Assembly: GCA_016210285.1 (NCBI GenBank)
Contig: JACQUN010000027.1
Coordinates: forward strand, 1-8,509
Source of the DNA: Chloroflexota bacterium
GTDB taxonomy: Bacteria > Chloroflexota > Dehalococcoidia > UBA1127 > JACQUN01
Length of the DNA: 8,509 bases
Direction of reading: 5' to 3'
The position numbers were made by a program, and so were the translations under genes. The notes beneath the pieces are model-generated. The model worked only from the letters and a program-made list of their open reading frames with translations. It was not told the origin of the DNA and did not search any database. Within the stretch, counting starts at the first letter, position 1; each line of letters opens with the position of its first letter. Of this stretch, positions 1 through 5,643 are shown piece by piece.

Positions 1-846
1 GGTGTAGTTGGACCAGTTGCGGCCTCCCTTGGCCTTGTCCGGCCCGACGCCCCGCACGTGGCTGTCCAGGAGCGCCATCATGTTGGAGAAGCGGTACATG
101 CCGTACTTCCCGATGACTCCCAGGAGCCCCATGCCCCCGCGGAACTTCATGGTGCGGGTGCCAGCACCCTCCCACCAGGTCAGCATCTCCTCCGGGTAGC
201 CCTGGGCCAGCAGGCGCTGCTTGCCCTCCTCGCCGCTGTAGCGCCGGGCGATGGCGATCATGGCCCGCGCCACGTAGTCCTGGGCCTCCTGCCAGCTCGC
301 CCGCAGCAGCTCGTCCTGGCCACGGCTATCGAAGCGGTACTGGGAGCGGGTTGCCGGGGTGAGCTCCGGGAACCCGTCGTCGGCCCACTGTTTCCAGCCC
401 TTGCGCATGAGGGGATACCTGAGGCGGTAGGGCCCATAGACCCGGCGGTGAAAGGTGTAGCCCTTCTTGCAGCCCCGGGGGTTCCATGAGGAGCTGGCCG
501 TGTTGCCATAGAGGTCCTGGTAGCGCTGATAGTCGTAGTTCTGCTCGGAGCGCAGCACAACGCCGTTGCGCATGAAGGCGCGCAGGCGGCAGGCGTGGGT
601 GTCGTTGGGGGAGCACACCCAGGTGAAGGTGCTGTCATAGGCGTACTGGTTGCCGTACACCTCTTCCCAGTTCCGGTCGGGATATGACCCCAGGGGGTTG
701 GTCTGCTGCCCCGCGGGAAGCAACGTGCGCCCGGCCAGGGCGGGTTCTGCTTCCAGAGAGCGCAGGGCCTCAAGGGCAGCCGCTCCCGCCAGGGCGCCTC
801 CCGTAGCCTTCAGGAGATCTCTTCGGGTGATCCTCTTTTGCTCCAT
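1..846 (-). CDS. NarG/NxrA-like molybdopterin oxidoreductase alpha subunit, Tat-exported, 5' part only
   Basis: N-terminal 282 residues of a type II DMSO-reductase-family catalytic subunit; the frame is open at base 1, so most of the protein lies outside the window. Residues 7-13 (TRRDLLK) followed by an Ala/Gly-rich stretch form a twin-arginine signal with possible cleavage after ALA-38, so the enzyme should act outside the cytoplasmic membrane. The N-terminal iron-sulphur (FS0) region reads C78-x3-D82-x3-C86-x39-C126. It aligns with the NarG H-x3-C-x3-C pattern, but with Cys first and Asp second. The flanking sequence CRLRAFMRNG and WNPRGCKKG, then YRLRYPLMRKGWKQW, matches the NarG/Nxr N-terminus. 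The family binds Mo-bisMGD and oxidises or reduces nitrite/nitrate or related oxyanions or hydrocarbons; the Mo-ligand motif lies outside the window, so the substrate cannot be fixed. The Asp-containing motif resembles, from memory, exported Nxr-type enzymes. The ATG is set by AGGAGA six bases upstream. The preceding small gene ends inside this SD. Confidence 0.85.
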   Translation of the reverse strand, partial: MEQKRITRRDLLKATGGALAGAAALEALRSLEAEPALAGRTLLPAGQQTNPLGSYPDRNWEEVYGNQYAYDSTFTWVCSPNDTHACRLRAFMRNGVVLRSEQNYDYQRYQDLYGNTASSSWNPRGCKKGYTFHRRVYGPYRLRYPLMRKGWKQWADDGFPELTPATRSQYRFDSRGQDELLRASWQEAQDYVARAMIAIARRYSGEEGKQRLLAQGYPEEMLTWWEGAGTRTMKFRGGMGLLGVIGKYGMYRFSNMMALLDSHVRGVGPDKAKGGRNWSNYT

Positions 847-851
847 GGCCA

Positions 852-857
852 TCTCCT
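852..857 (-). promoter_or_regulatory. Ribosome binding site of the molybdoenzyme gene
   Basis: AGGAGA on the minus strand, ending 5 bases before the ATG at 846-844. It overlaps the TAG stop (858-856) of the upstream small gene, which suggests the two genes are translated from one transcript with possible translational coupling. Confidence 0.7.
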
Positions 858-1110
858 AGCGTTTCGAGATGTCCTCTTCGTGGACGTGCTCGCTCTCCCG
901 GTACTGGGGGCCGGGGACGCGAGCCTTCTGCTCGATGAAGAGAAGGACGCTGGACAGGGTGCGGAAGTGCCCCTCCCCGCCACTCTGGACATGGCACACG
1001 TGCCATCGCCACTCCGGGCCCGGTGGTGATGAATGGGGCTCCAGCCACAGCCGAATGATGAAGGAGTGGGGGCCAGCAGCCCCCGAAGGGCAGAGAGTCC
1101 CGCTTTCCAC
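856..1110 (-). CDS. Small hypothetical protein upstream of the molybdoenzyme
   Basis: A protein of 84 residues if the GTG at 1110-1108 is the start. That GTG is preceded by GGAG at 7-base spacing. The frame stays open further upstream to 1278, but that part is Trp/Arg/Cys-rich without protein-like character. The core HSFIIRLWLEPH, then EWRWHVCHVQSGGEGHFRT, then LSSVLLFIEQK, has the alternating beta-strand and closing-helix pattern of small bacterial proteins of about 90 residues with a 'RxWxEP...WRGxVxHVxSGExxxFRxLxxxxxFI' type consensus. I recall that consensus but cannot attach a function to it. No signal peptide or membrane segment is visible. Its TAG stop lies in the SD of the molybdoenzyme gene, so the two are probably co-transcribed. 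The start is the least certain part; a frameshift against the overlapping frame that reads SVVTLARLPILLVVLKAL is possible but unsupported. Confidence 0.55.
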   Translation of the reverse strand: MESGTLCPSGAAGPHSFIIRLWLEPHSSPPGPEWRWHVCHVQSGGEGHFRTLSSVLLFIEQKARVPGPQYRESEHVHEEDISKR

Positions 1111-1257
1111 GCCAACGCTCCGATAGGGCCTTGAGCACCACCAGGAGGATTGGGAGTCGAGCCAGGGTGACCACGGACATTTCCGCCGGGGTGCCCGCCG
1201 TCGGTATCCCCGGGCGACCCCTTCCGTGGGCCACCAGCAGCTACTGTGGCATAGTGG

Positions 1258-1275
1258 GGTGACATGATGGTGACA
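1258..1275. promoter_or_regulatory. Tandem heptamer pair, candidate SARP-type operator (proximal)
   Basis: GGTGACA-TGAT-GGTGACA: two identical heptamers whose starts are exactly 11 bp apart. Read on the minus strand (the direction of the downstream genes) it is TGTCACC-ATCA-TGTCACC, followed four bases later by TATGCC, a weak -10 candidate; the upstream TGTCAC sits 16 bases from it. SARP/BTAD regulators are known to bind direct heptamer repeats with 11-bp periodicity overlapping the -35 region, and a gene of that architecture ends about 300 bp away. It lies 148 bp upstream of the proposed start of the small gene. The assignment to this regulator is inference. Confidence 0.45.
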
Positions 1276-1532
1276 CAAATCACAAGGGTGGGGGCGCGGG
1301 AGAGCGGCACGATGGGCTGGGGCTTGGTTCTCTCAGCAGGGGTTGCAGGGGCTTCAGGTGCGCGGAGACACACCGAGACACACTGGGCTGCTGAATCCTC
1401 GCCTCTGGTGCAACGAGCCGCTCGGCCAGGCCAGTGGGGCCGGCGTGTTCAGTCAACCCAGGCGCGCCTTTCCTGTCCGCATACCCCGCCTCCTGTCAAC
1501 GCATCCCGGATATGTCCACTTCCGCAAGGGAT

Positions 1533-1550
1533 GGTGACACAGGAGTGACG
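1533..1550. promoter_or_regulatory. Tandem heptamer pair, candidate SARP-type operator (distal)
   Basis: GGTGACA-CAGG-AGTGACG: a second pair with the same GTGAC core and the same 11-bp period as the pair at 1258-1275. An 11-base string, ATGGTGACACA, is shared between the two sites (1267-1277 and 1531-1541). It lies just after the regulator stop, about 275 bp upstream of the proximal pair. It could be an upstream activating site, or part of a second promoter (minus strand GTCACC, 17 bases, ACATAT). Confidence 0.38.
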
Positions 1551-1571
1551 CGGTGGTGGCAGCCCGGTGGC

Positions 1572-2738
1572 CTAGCGAGAGGGCATCCCCTGTGCGAGGA
1601 TGCGCTCGTAGAGGCTCTGGGTCTCGGGCATCGGCTCAACGCCGATCTGTTGACTCAGAATCTGGCGGCAGAGGGCATACTGGTTGACGGCCTCAGCCAT
1701 GCGTCCAGCCTTCCATAGATAGGTCATGAGGTCTCGGTGGATGCTTTCCCGGCAGGAGTCCCGGAGGAGCGCCTCCCGGCAGGCGGATGCCGCTTCCTCG
1801 TATCCCCCAGAGGTTCCGTAGAGATGCGCCAGGCGAACCAGGAGGGTGAGGTACAACTCCTTCAGGCGTTCCTGCTCCAGGCTGCACCAGTCGGTGTACC
1901 GCTCCTCTTCCAGGTAGTCTCCGCGGTACAGGGTCCGGGCCTGGGTGTAGCTGGTGATGGCCTGGTCCAGGGACCCCTCCCTCTCCTGCTGTCGCCCCCG
2001 CTGGTAGAGGGTTTCAAAGCTGTCCGCATCCACCCAGAGGGAGCTGGTGGCCAGGACCACGCAGTCCCCTTCGTTCACCAGGTAGCTCGGGGTCTCCTGA
2101 GCGGGGCTGTTTCCCAGCCCCTTCCGGAGTGCGTAGAGGACGACCTTGAGCCGCTGCCGGCCGCTCTCCAGGGAGATGTCGGGCCAGAGCAGCTCAAGAA
2201 GCGCCTCGCGGTGCACGGGCCTGCCCCGGTGCGTGACGAGGTATTTGAGCACGGTGACCGCCTGCTGCCGCCGCCAGCCGCGGATGGGCACCTCCACGCC
2301 GCCTCGGTACACCTGGAATCGCCCCAGGGTGTAGGCCTGAAGGGTCTGGTCGGCGTGCCCGGGGGAGGACGGGCTTTCCACCGGGCGGAGGAAGATGAGC
2401 GCCAGCGCACCCTCCTTACGGAGCTCTTCGGGCAGCAGGAGACTGCTGATGCTCGCCAGCACCCTGCGGCCATCCTTGGTGCGGCAAAGGGCTGCCCGTG
2501 CGCTGTAGGGGCACCCCTGCTGGAAGCAGTGGAGGCCGGCACACTGGGGGGTGCAGATGGGCTTCAAGTCCTGGGTGACCGCAGCCAGCACTTTGTAGCA
2601 GGATTGCCCCACCACTTCATCTGGGCGGTACCCCATGAGGGCTTCTGCCGCCTGGTTCCACGCCACAATGCGCAACGCCTGGTCAACAACGAATGCGCCG
2701 TCGGAGCTCAGCAAGGCCAGCCGTTCAGCAGTAGCCAC
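1572..2738 (-). CDS. PAS - winged-helix - BTAD transcriptional regulator (SARP-like)
   Basis: A 388-residue probable DNA-binding regulator. Residues about 8-118 form a PAS sensor domain (GAFVVDQALRIVAWNQAAEALMGY). Residues about 134-235 form an OmpR-type winged helix (LGRFQVYRGG, LLELLWPD, LKVVLYALRKGLG). Residues about 238-385 form a bacterial transcriptional activator domain of helical TPR-like repeats (YRGDYLEEERYTDW, ERLKELYLTLLVRLA, RESIHRDLMTYLWKAGR). The PAS domain holds six cysteines: C47, C62, C66, C71, C76 and C85. This suggests metal or Fe-S binding or thiol redox sensing, though a structural role is possible. There is no transmembrane segment, so it is cytoplasmic. The start is GTG with AGAGGT (2750-2745) six bases upstream. 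It lies upstream of, and reads towards, the molybdoenzyme genes, which it may control. A transposon-like element sits just before the SD. The domain call is secure; signal and target are inferred. Confidence 0.88.
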   Translation of the reverse strand: MATAERLALLSSDGAFVVDQALRIVAWNQAAEALMGYRPDEVVGQSCYKVLAAVTQDLKPICTPQCAGLHCFQQGCPYSARAALCRTKDGRRVLASISSLLLPEELRKEGALALIFLRPVESPSSPGHADQTLQAYTLGRFQVYRGGVEVPIRGWRRQQAVTVLKYLVTHRGRPVHREALLELLWPDISLESGRQRLKVVLYALRKGLGNSPAQETPSYLVNEGDCVVLATSSLWVDADSFETLYQRGRQQEREGSLDQAITSYTQARTLYRGDYLEEERYTDWCSLEQERLKELYLTLLVRLAHLYGTSGGYEEAASACREALLRDSCRESIHRDLMTYLWKAGRMAEAVNQYALCRQILSQQIGVEPMPETQSLYERILAQGMPSR

Positions 2739-2744
2739 TCCACT

Positions 2745-2750
2745 ACCTCT
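2745..2750 (-). promoter_or_regulatory. Ribosome binding site of the PAS-BTAD regulator
   Basis: AGAGGT on the minus strand, six bases before the GTG at 2738-2736; it decides for the GTG start. The edge of the inverted-repeat element (2753) is only two bases upstream, so an RNA stem formed by the element would abut the SD. Confidence 0.6.
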
Positions 2751-2752
2751 TT

Positions 2753-2916
2753 CTAGTGTCCTGAGTTAGAAGAAAATGCATATTCCCAGCCACCCTTCGA
2801 AAAGCTCAGGGCGAGCGGATTAGGGTTCTCCATTCGTTGTGAGCTTGTCGAACCATGAATGGGGCTGCCCAACAGTCGCTGCATTTATTCAACGAATTAG
2901 CAACTCAGGACACTAG
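2753..2916. mobile_element. MITE-like non-autonomous element with 15-bp terminal inverted repeats
   Basis: A 164-bp element. The left end CTAGTGTCCTGAGTT (2753-2767) and the right end AACTCAGGACACTAG (2902-2916) are perfect inverted repeats. The outer CTAG at both ends may be a 4-bp target duplication (YTAR-type targets are used by some IS5-group elements) or contain a TA duplication (IS630/Tc1 type), leaving 11-bp true termini. It has no coding capacity for a transposase. The interior is visibly richer in A/T than its neighbours. It contains a second inverted repeat, TTCGAAAAGCTCA (2796-2808) with TGAGCTTGTCGAA (2840-2852), 12 of 13 pairs, plus CCATTC (2830-2835) with GAATGG (2857-2862). It could be a MITE or a remnant deleted for its transposase. 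Confidence 0.7.
2796..2862. repeat. Internal hairpin repeat within the MITE-like element
   Basis: TTCGAAAAGCTCA at 2796-2808 pairs with TGAGCTTGTCGAA at 2840-2852 (one mismatch). An alternative stem, CCATTC/GAATGG, encloses the right arm. From memory, strings of the type CCATTCGT-TGAGCTTGTCGAA-GAATGG are dispersed intergenic repeats in metagenomic Chloroflexota-like genomes; that is not checked here. Confidence 0.5.
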
Positions 2917-2986
2917 CCGTCCCCAGGGTCTCCCCCTTCGGGCAGCGGCGCCCTTCGCAACCCTCGTGCCCGAAGCCTGTTGGCAA

Positions 2987-2995
2987 ATTGTACCA
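2987..2995 (-). promoter_or_regulatory. Extended -10 promoter for the regulator gene
   Basis: Minus strand TGG-TACAAT matches the extended -10 (TGn plus a TATAAT-like hexamer, 5 of 6). No good -35 is seen at 16-18 bases, which is usual for extended -10 promoters. Eight bases upstream of the hexamer is AGGTCAC, which shares the GTCAC core with the tandem repeats near 1258 and 1533, but without an 11-bp partner. The predicted start near 2980 gives a leader of about 240 nt that includes the whole MITE-like element. The same TGGTA[C/G]AAT string recurs before xerD. Confidence 0.5.
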
Positions 2996-3087
2996 TGAAA
3001 GTGACCTTTCCGCTGATGCAACCCCGACCTACCCCAGGGGGCTTGATGCGTGCTCCTTGACAGGCTGTGCGCGCCTCCTTCACGCTG

Positions 3088-3117
3088 TTGACTCGGGACG
3101 TCGCGAGACGCTACCAT
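3088..3117 (+). promoter_or_regulatory. Sigma70-type promoter for the 3143-3574 gene
   Basis: TTGACT (3088-3093), an 18-base spacer, TACCAT (3112-3117). Predicted transcription start is near 3124, a few bases before the SD GGAGGT (3131-3136). It would not leave the upstream in-frame ATG at 3116 within the message, supporting 3143 as the start. A perfect TTGACA also occurs at 3057-3062 but has only a poor -10 partner (CACGCT). Confidence 0.4.
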
Positions 3118-3142
3118 GCAGCGGTATGGGGGAGGTGCTCTC

Positions 3143-3574
3143 ATGCTGGAAGTGTCCTTCGGCCAGACCCTGCTGCGGGTCCCTGAGACGCCTCAGTATC
3201 TTCAGGTCGCTATCCAACTGCTGGAGACGCTGCACCGCGAGCTGGACGGACGGGGGGGCGCGGCGCCCGGGGAATTGATCCCGTCGGAGGGCGAGTCCCA
3301 TCGGGGAGGGCTCCAGCCCGCGAGCGGGCCTTCGCTGCGTGGCATTGCTGAGGGGCCGGAGTCGGGTGGGGGCAGGCGGGTCCGCTGGTTCATCACGCAT
3401 CTCCCCCGGATCACGCTGCCCGATGGGGGCGTGGCGACTCCCTCCTCGGTGGGGGAGCTGCGGGAGTTCATTGGTCGCCGAGGCCTGAAGCCGCACCGTC
3501 GCGGGGACGCCTCCATGCTCCTCTGGCAGGTGCGGCAGCGGCTCAAGCTGGCGGTGGAGGCGGTCCCCTTATAG
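3143..3574 (+). CDS. Hypothetical protein, convergent with uvrC
   Basis: 143 residues; I do not recognise the family. The start ATG at 3143 follows GGAGGT with six-base spacing; an in-frame ATG at 3116 lacks an SD. It has two structured parts joined by a Gly/Ser/Pro-rich linker. Residues 1-37 (MLEVSFGQTLLRV, then an amphipathic helix QYLQVAIQLLETLHREL) and residues 78-143 (RRVRWFITHLPRITLPDGG, SSVGELREFIGRRGLKP, then the helix SMLLWQVRQRLKLAVEAV) flank a low-complexity segment at about 38-77. There are no membrane segments, signal peptide or cysteines. The C-terminal part, a basic region with a helix, could bind nucleic acid or a partner, but this is a guess. It is the only plus-strand gene in the window. 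It overlaps the uvrC stop by 6 bp and has its own promoter candidate, so it is probably transcribed alone. Codon use is GC-rich like its neighbours. Confidence 0.65.
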   Translation: MLEVSFGQTLLRVPETPQYLQVAIQLLETLHRELDGRGGAAPGELIPSEGESHRGGLQPASGPSLRGIAEGPESGGGRRVRWFITHLPRITLPDGGVATPSSVGELREFIGRRGLKPHRRGDASMLLWQVRQRLKLAVEAVPL

Positions 3575-5476
3575 CTGCTCCTTCAGCTTTACGGCCAGGG
3601 TGTGGGTCATGCCAGGGATGGCAGCCAGGTCCTCTATCGTGGCCGCTTTGATGGCCTTGATGGTGCCGAAGCGCCGCATGAGGAGCCGCTTGCGCTTTGG
3701 CCCGATGCCCGGGACCAGGTCCAGCCCTGAGCGGGTCTGGCGGCGGGACCGTAGCTTCTGGTGGTAGGTGATGGCGAAGCGGTGGGCTTCATCCCGCACC
3801 CGCTGCACCAGGTAAAGGCCCTGGGAGGTACGGGGCAGCATGATGGGTTCGGGAACACTGGGGACGAACAACTCCTCCTGCTCCTTGGCGATGGCTGCCA
3901 GGGGGACAGCGTCGGTGCCGATGCCCAGCTCAAGGAAGACCTGAAGGGCGGCGGACAGATGTCCCTTGCCCCCGTCAATGAGCACCAGGTCGGGGACGAT
4001 GCCCCACGCCTCGCTGTCCCTGTGGGGAGCGGCGGGGCCCGCAGCTTCCGGTGGCGTTTCCGCCTGGGCTACAGGAGGGGTGGCCTTGCCCAGGGAAGCC
4101 CCCAGCCTTCGGAAGCGTCGCTTCAGCACCTCCTGCATCATGGAGTAGTCGTCAATGCCCTGGACGGTGCGGATCTTGAAGCGGCGGTAGTGGGCTGACC
4201 TTGCCTTCCCCCCCTCGAAGACCACCATGCTTCCCACGGCGTCGGTGCCACGGATGTTGGAGATGTCATAGCACTCGATGCGGCTGGGGAGGCGCGGCAG
4301 GCTCAGCGCCTCCTGAAGCTCTCGCATCGCCCCTTCCAGGGCATCCCCTTCGGCCAGGAGCTTCACCCGCGCCGCTTTTATCCCCTCGGCGGCGTTTTCC
4401 GCCACCATCCGCACCAGCTTCCTCCGCTCGCCCCGGGCCGGTGTTCGGAGGGCCACCCGCCCCCCGCGGCGCTGCTGGAGCCAGGTCTGGATAAGCTCTG
4501 CCTCCTGAAGGGGATGCTGGAGCAGGAGCAGGGGGGGGACGAATGACGCTCGGTCGTAGAACTGCTTGACAAACTCCGAGAGGACCCGGCTGGGGGATTC
4601 GCCCTGGGTCCCCTCCATGATGAAGTGGTCCCGCCCGATGAGCTTGCCACGTCGGATGAAGAAGACCTCGACCCATGCCTCGTCGCGGCCCTGAGCCAGG
4701 GCAACAGCGTCCAGGTCCTCCTGGCGCAGGGTGACCACCTTCTGCTCCTCCTGGACCCGCTGGATGGCCTGGACCTGGTCCCGAAGTGTTGCGGCGCGCT
4801 CGAACTCCAACCGCTCGGCTGCCTCGTGCATCCGGTCCTGGAGCTGGCGCAGCACCGCCTCCGTCCTGCCCTCCAGGAAGAGAATGACCTGCTGGATGAT
4901 CTCCTGGTACTCCTCCCTGCCGGCGAGTCCCGTGCAGGGTGCCGCGCAGCGGTGGATGAAGTACTCCAGGCATGGACGGGGGTCGTGCCCGGTGATGGGC
5001 TTGGTGCAGGAGCGGTAGGGGAAGAGCCGCTTCAGCAGGTCCAGAGCGCGGCGGACTGACCCTGCGCTGGCGAAGGGGCCGAAGTAGCGGGCGCCGTCGT
5101 TGGCCACCCGCCGGGTGATATAGACCAGCGGGAACTCTTCCTTCAGGTCAATCTTGATGTAGGGATAGGTCTTGTCGTCGCGCAGGCGGGTGTTGTAGGG
5201 AGGCCGGTGGCGCTTGATGAGGGTGTTCTCCAGGATCAGGGCCTCGCTCTCGGAGTGGGTGACCAGGAACTCGAAGTCGGCGGCCCGCTGCACCATGCGC
5301 CGTATCTTGGGGTCCAGAGGCCCGTGGGGGCTGAAATACGCCCTGAGCCGTTGCCGCAGGCTGGAGGCTTTGCCTACGTAGAGGACCTGGGCCGAGGCGT
5401 CCCGGAAGAGATAGACGCCGGGCTTCTCTGGCACAGCTTTGAGGCGCTCGTGGGAACCAGCCCCGTGGGGGTCCAT
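3569..5476 (-). CDS. uvrC: UvrABC excinuclease subunit C
   Basis: 635 residues, typical for UvrC, which makes both incisions around DNA lesions in nucleotide excision repair after recruitment by UvrB. The GIY-YIG nuclease at about 16-95 has G20-V-Y, Y33-V-G and E83. A cysteine cluster C157-x11-C169-x7-C177-x3-C181 has exactly the spacing of the E. coli UvrC Fe-S cysteines. The UVR (UvrB-binding) motif lies at about 203-238 (EAAERLEFERAATLRDQ). The RNase H-like nuclease contains ECYDIS (D404), VLIDGGKGH (D501) and RDEAHRFAI (562-570). Tandem helix-hairpin-helix motifs close the protein at 586-635 (LVPGIGPKRKR, LAAIPGM). An Ala/Pro-rich insert at about 459-490 interrupts the RNase H-like region but removes no catalytic residue. 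The start ATG at 5476 (MDPHGAG) is preceded by GAGAGGAG; the frame extends 33 residues further without similarity to UvrC. It is probably last in the minus-strand cluster. Confidence 0.97.
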   Translation of the reverse strand: MDPHGAGSHERLKAVPEKPGVYLFRDASAQVLYVGKASSLRQRLRAYFSPHGPLDPKIRRMVQRAADFEFLVTHSESEALILENTLIKRHRPPYNTRLRDDKTYPYIKIDLKEEFPLVYITRRVANDGARYFGPFASAGSVRRALDLLKRLFPYRSCTKPITGHDPRPCLEYFIHRCAAPCTGLAGREEYQEIIQQVILFLEGRTEAVLRQLQDRMHEAAERLEFERAATLRDQVQAIQRVQEEQKVVTLRQEDLDAVALAQGRDEAWVEVFFIRRGKLIGRDHFIMEGTQGESPSRVLSEFVKQFYDRASFVPPLLLLQHPLQEAELIQTWLQQRRGGRVALRTPARGERRKLVRMVAENAAEGIKAARVKLLAEGDALEGAMRELQEALSLPRLPSRIECYDISNIRGTDAVGSMVVFEGGKARSAHYRRFKIRTVQGIDDYSMMQEVLKRRFRRLGASLGKATPPVAQAETPPEAAGPAAPHRDSEAWGIVPDLVLIDGGKGHLSAALQVFLELGIGTDAVPLAAIAKEQEELFVPSVPEPIMLPRTSQGLYLVQRVRDEAHRFAITYHQKLRSRRQTRSGLDLVPGIGPKRKRLLMRRFGTIKAIKAATIEDLAAIPGMTHTLAVKLKEQL

Positions 5477-5643
5477 AGCTCCTCTCTTGTAGCACCCGGG
5501 CTTGAAGCTCGCGTGCGGGCAATGCTCAGACCCAGCTCCTGAGAAGGATGCAGCGGGAGTCGTGCCTCCGCCCACGGCCAGCCCGCAGAGCTGTGCCAGG
5601 AGCGACGCGCTCCCAACGAGCGAGCAAGGGGCAACACCGCCGG

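Larger units (their letters stand above)
1111..1571. other. 461-bp gene-free region upstream of the molybdoenzyme operon
   Basis: No convincing gene on either strand; the short frames here show no protein-like composition. It lies downstream of the regulator stop and upstream of the small gene and molybdoenzyme, so it should hold their promoter. It contains two 11-bp-period GTGAC repeat pairs (separate entries). It also contains a 9-bp direct repeat GAGACACAC at 1365-1373 and 1375-1383, and on the minus strand a perfect TTGACA at 1499-1494 without a good -10 partner. No clear terminator was found for the regulator. Confidence 0.6.

Noticed and set aside
770..1180. Minus-strand frame beginning MSVVTLARLPILLVVLKAL, possible small membrane protein
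   Set aside because: The hydrophobic stretch is short, there is no good SD, and the frame runs on into the molybdoenzyme gene in another frame; the overlapping 856-1110 frame is more protein-like.
1737..2756. Long plus-strand frame of 339 codons opposite the regulator
   Set aside because: It mirrors the PAS-BTAD gene, whose domains are clear on the minus strand; the translation has no recognisable motif and arises from GC-rich codon bias.
5599..5613. GGAGCG/CGCTCC hairpin between the membrane protein gene and uvrC as a terminator
   Set aside because: The stem is only six pairs with a 3-base loop, and there is no T tract on either strand.
5374..5637. Minus-strand frame overlapping the start of uvrC
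   Set aside because: Low-complexity Ser/Arg/Pro composition, out of frame with uvrC, and it overlaps its SD and GIY-YIG region.
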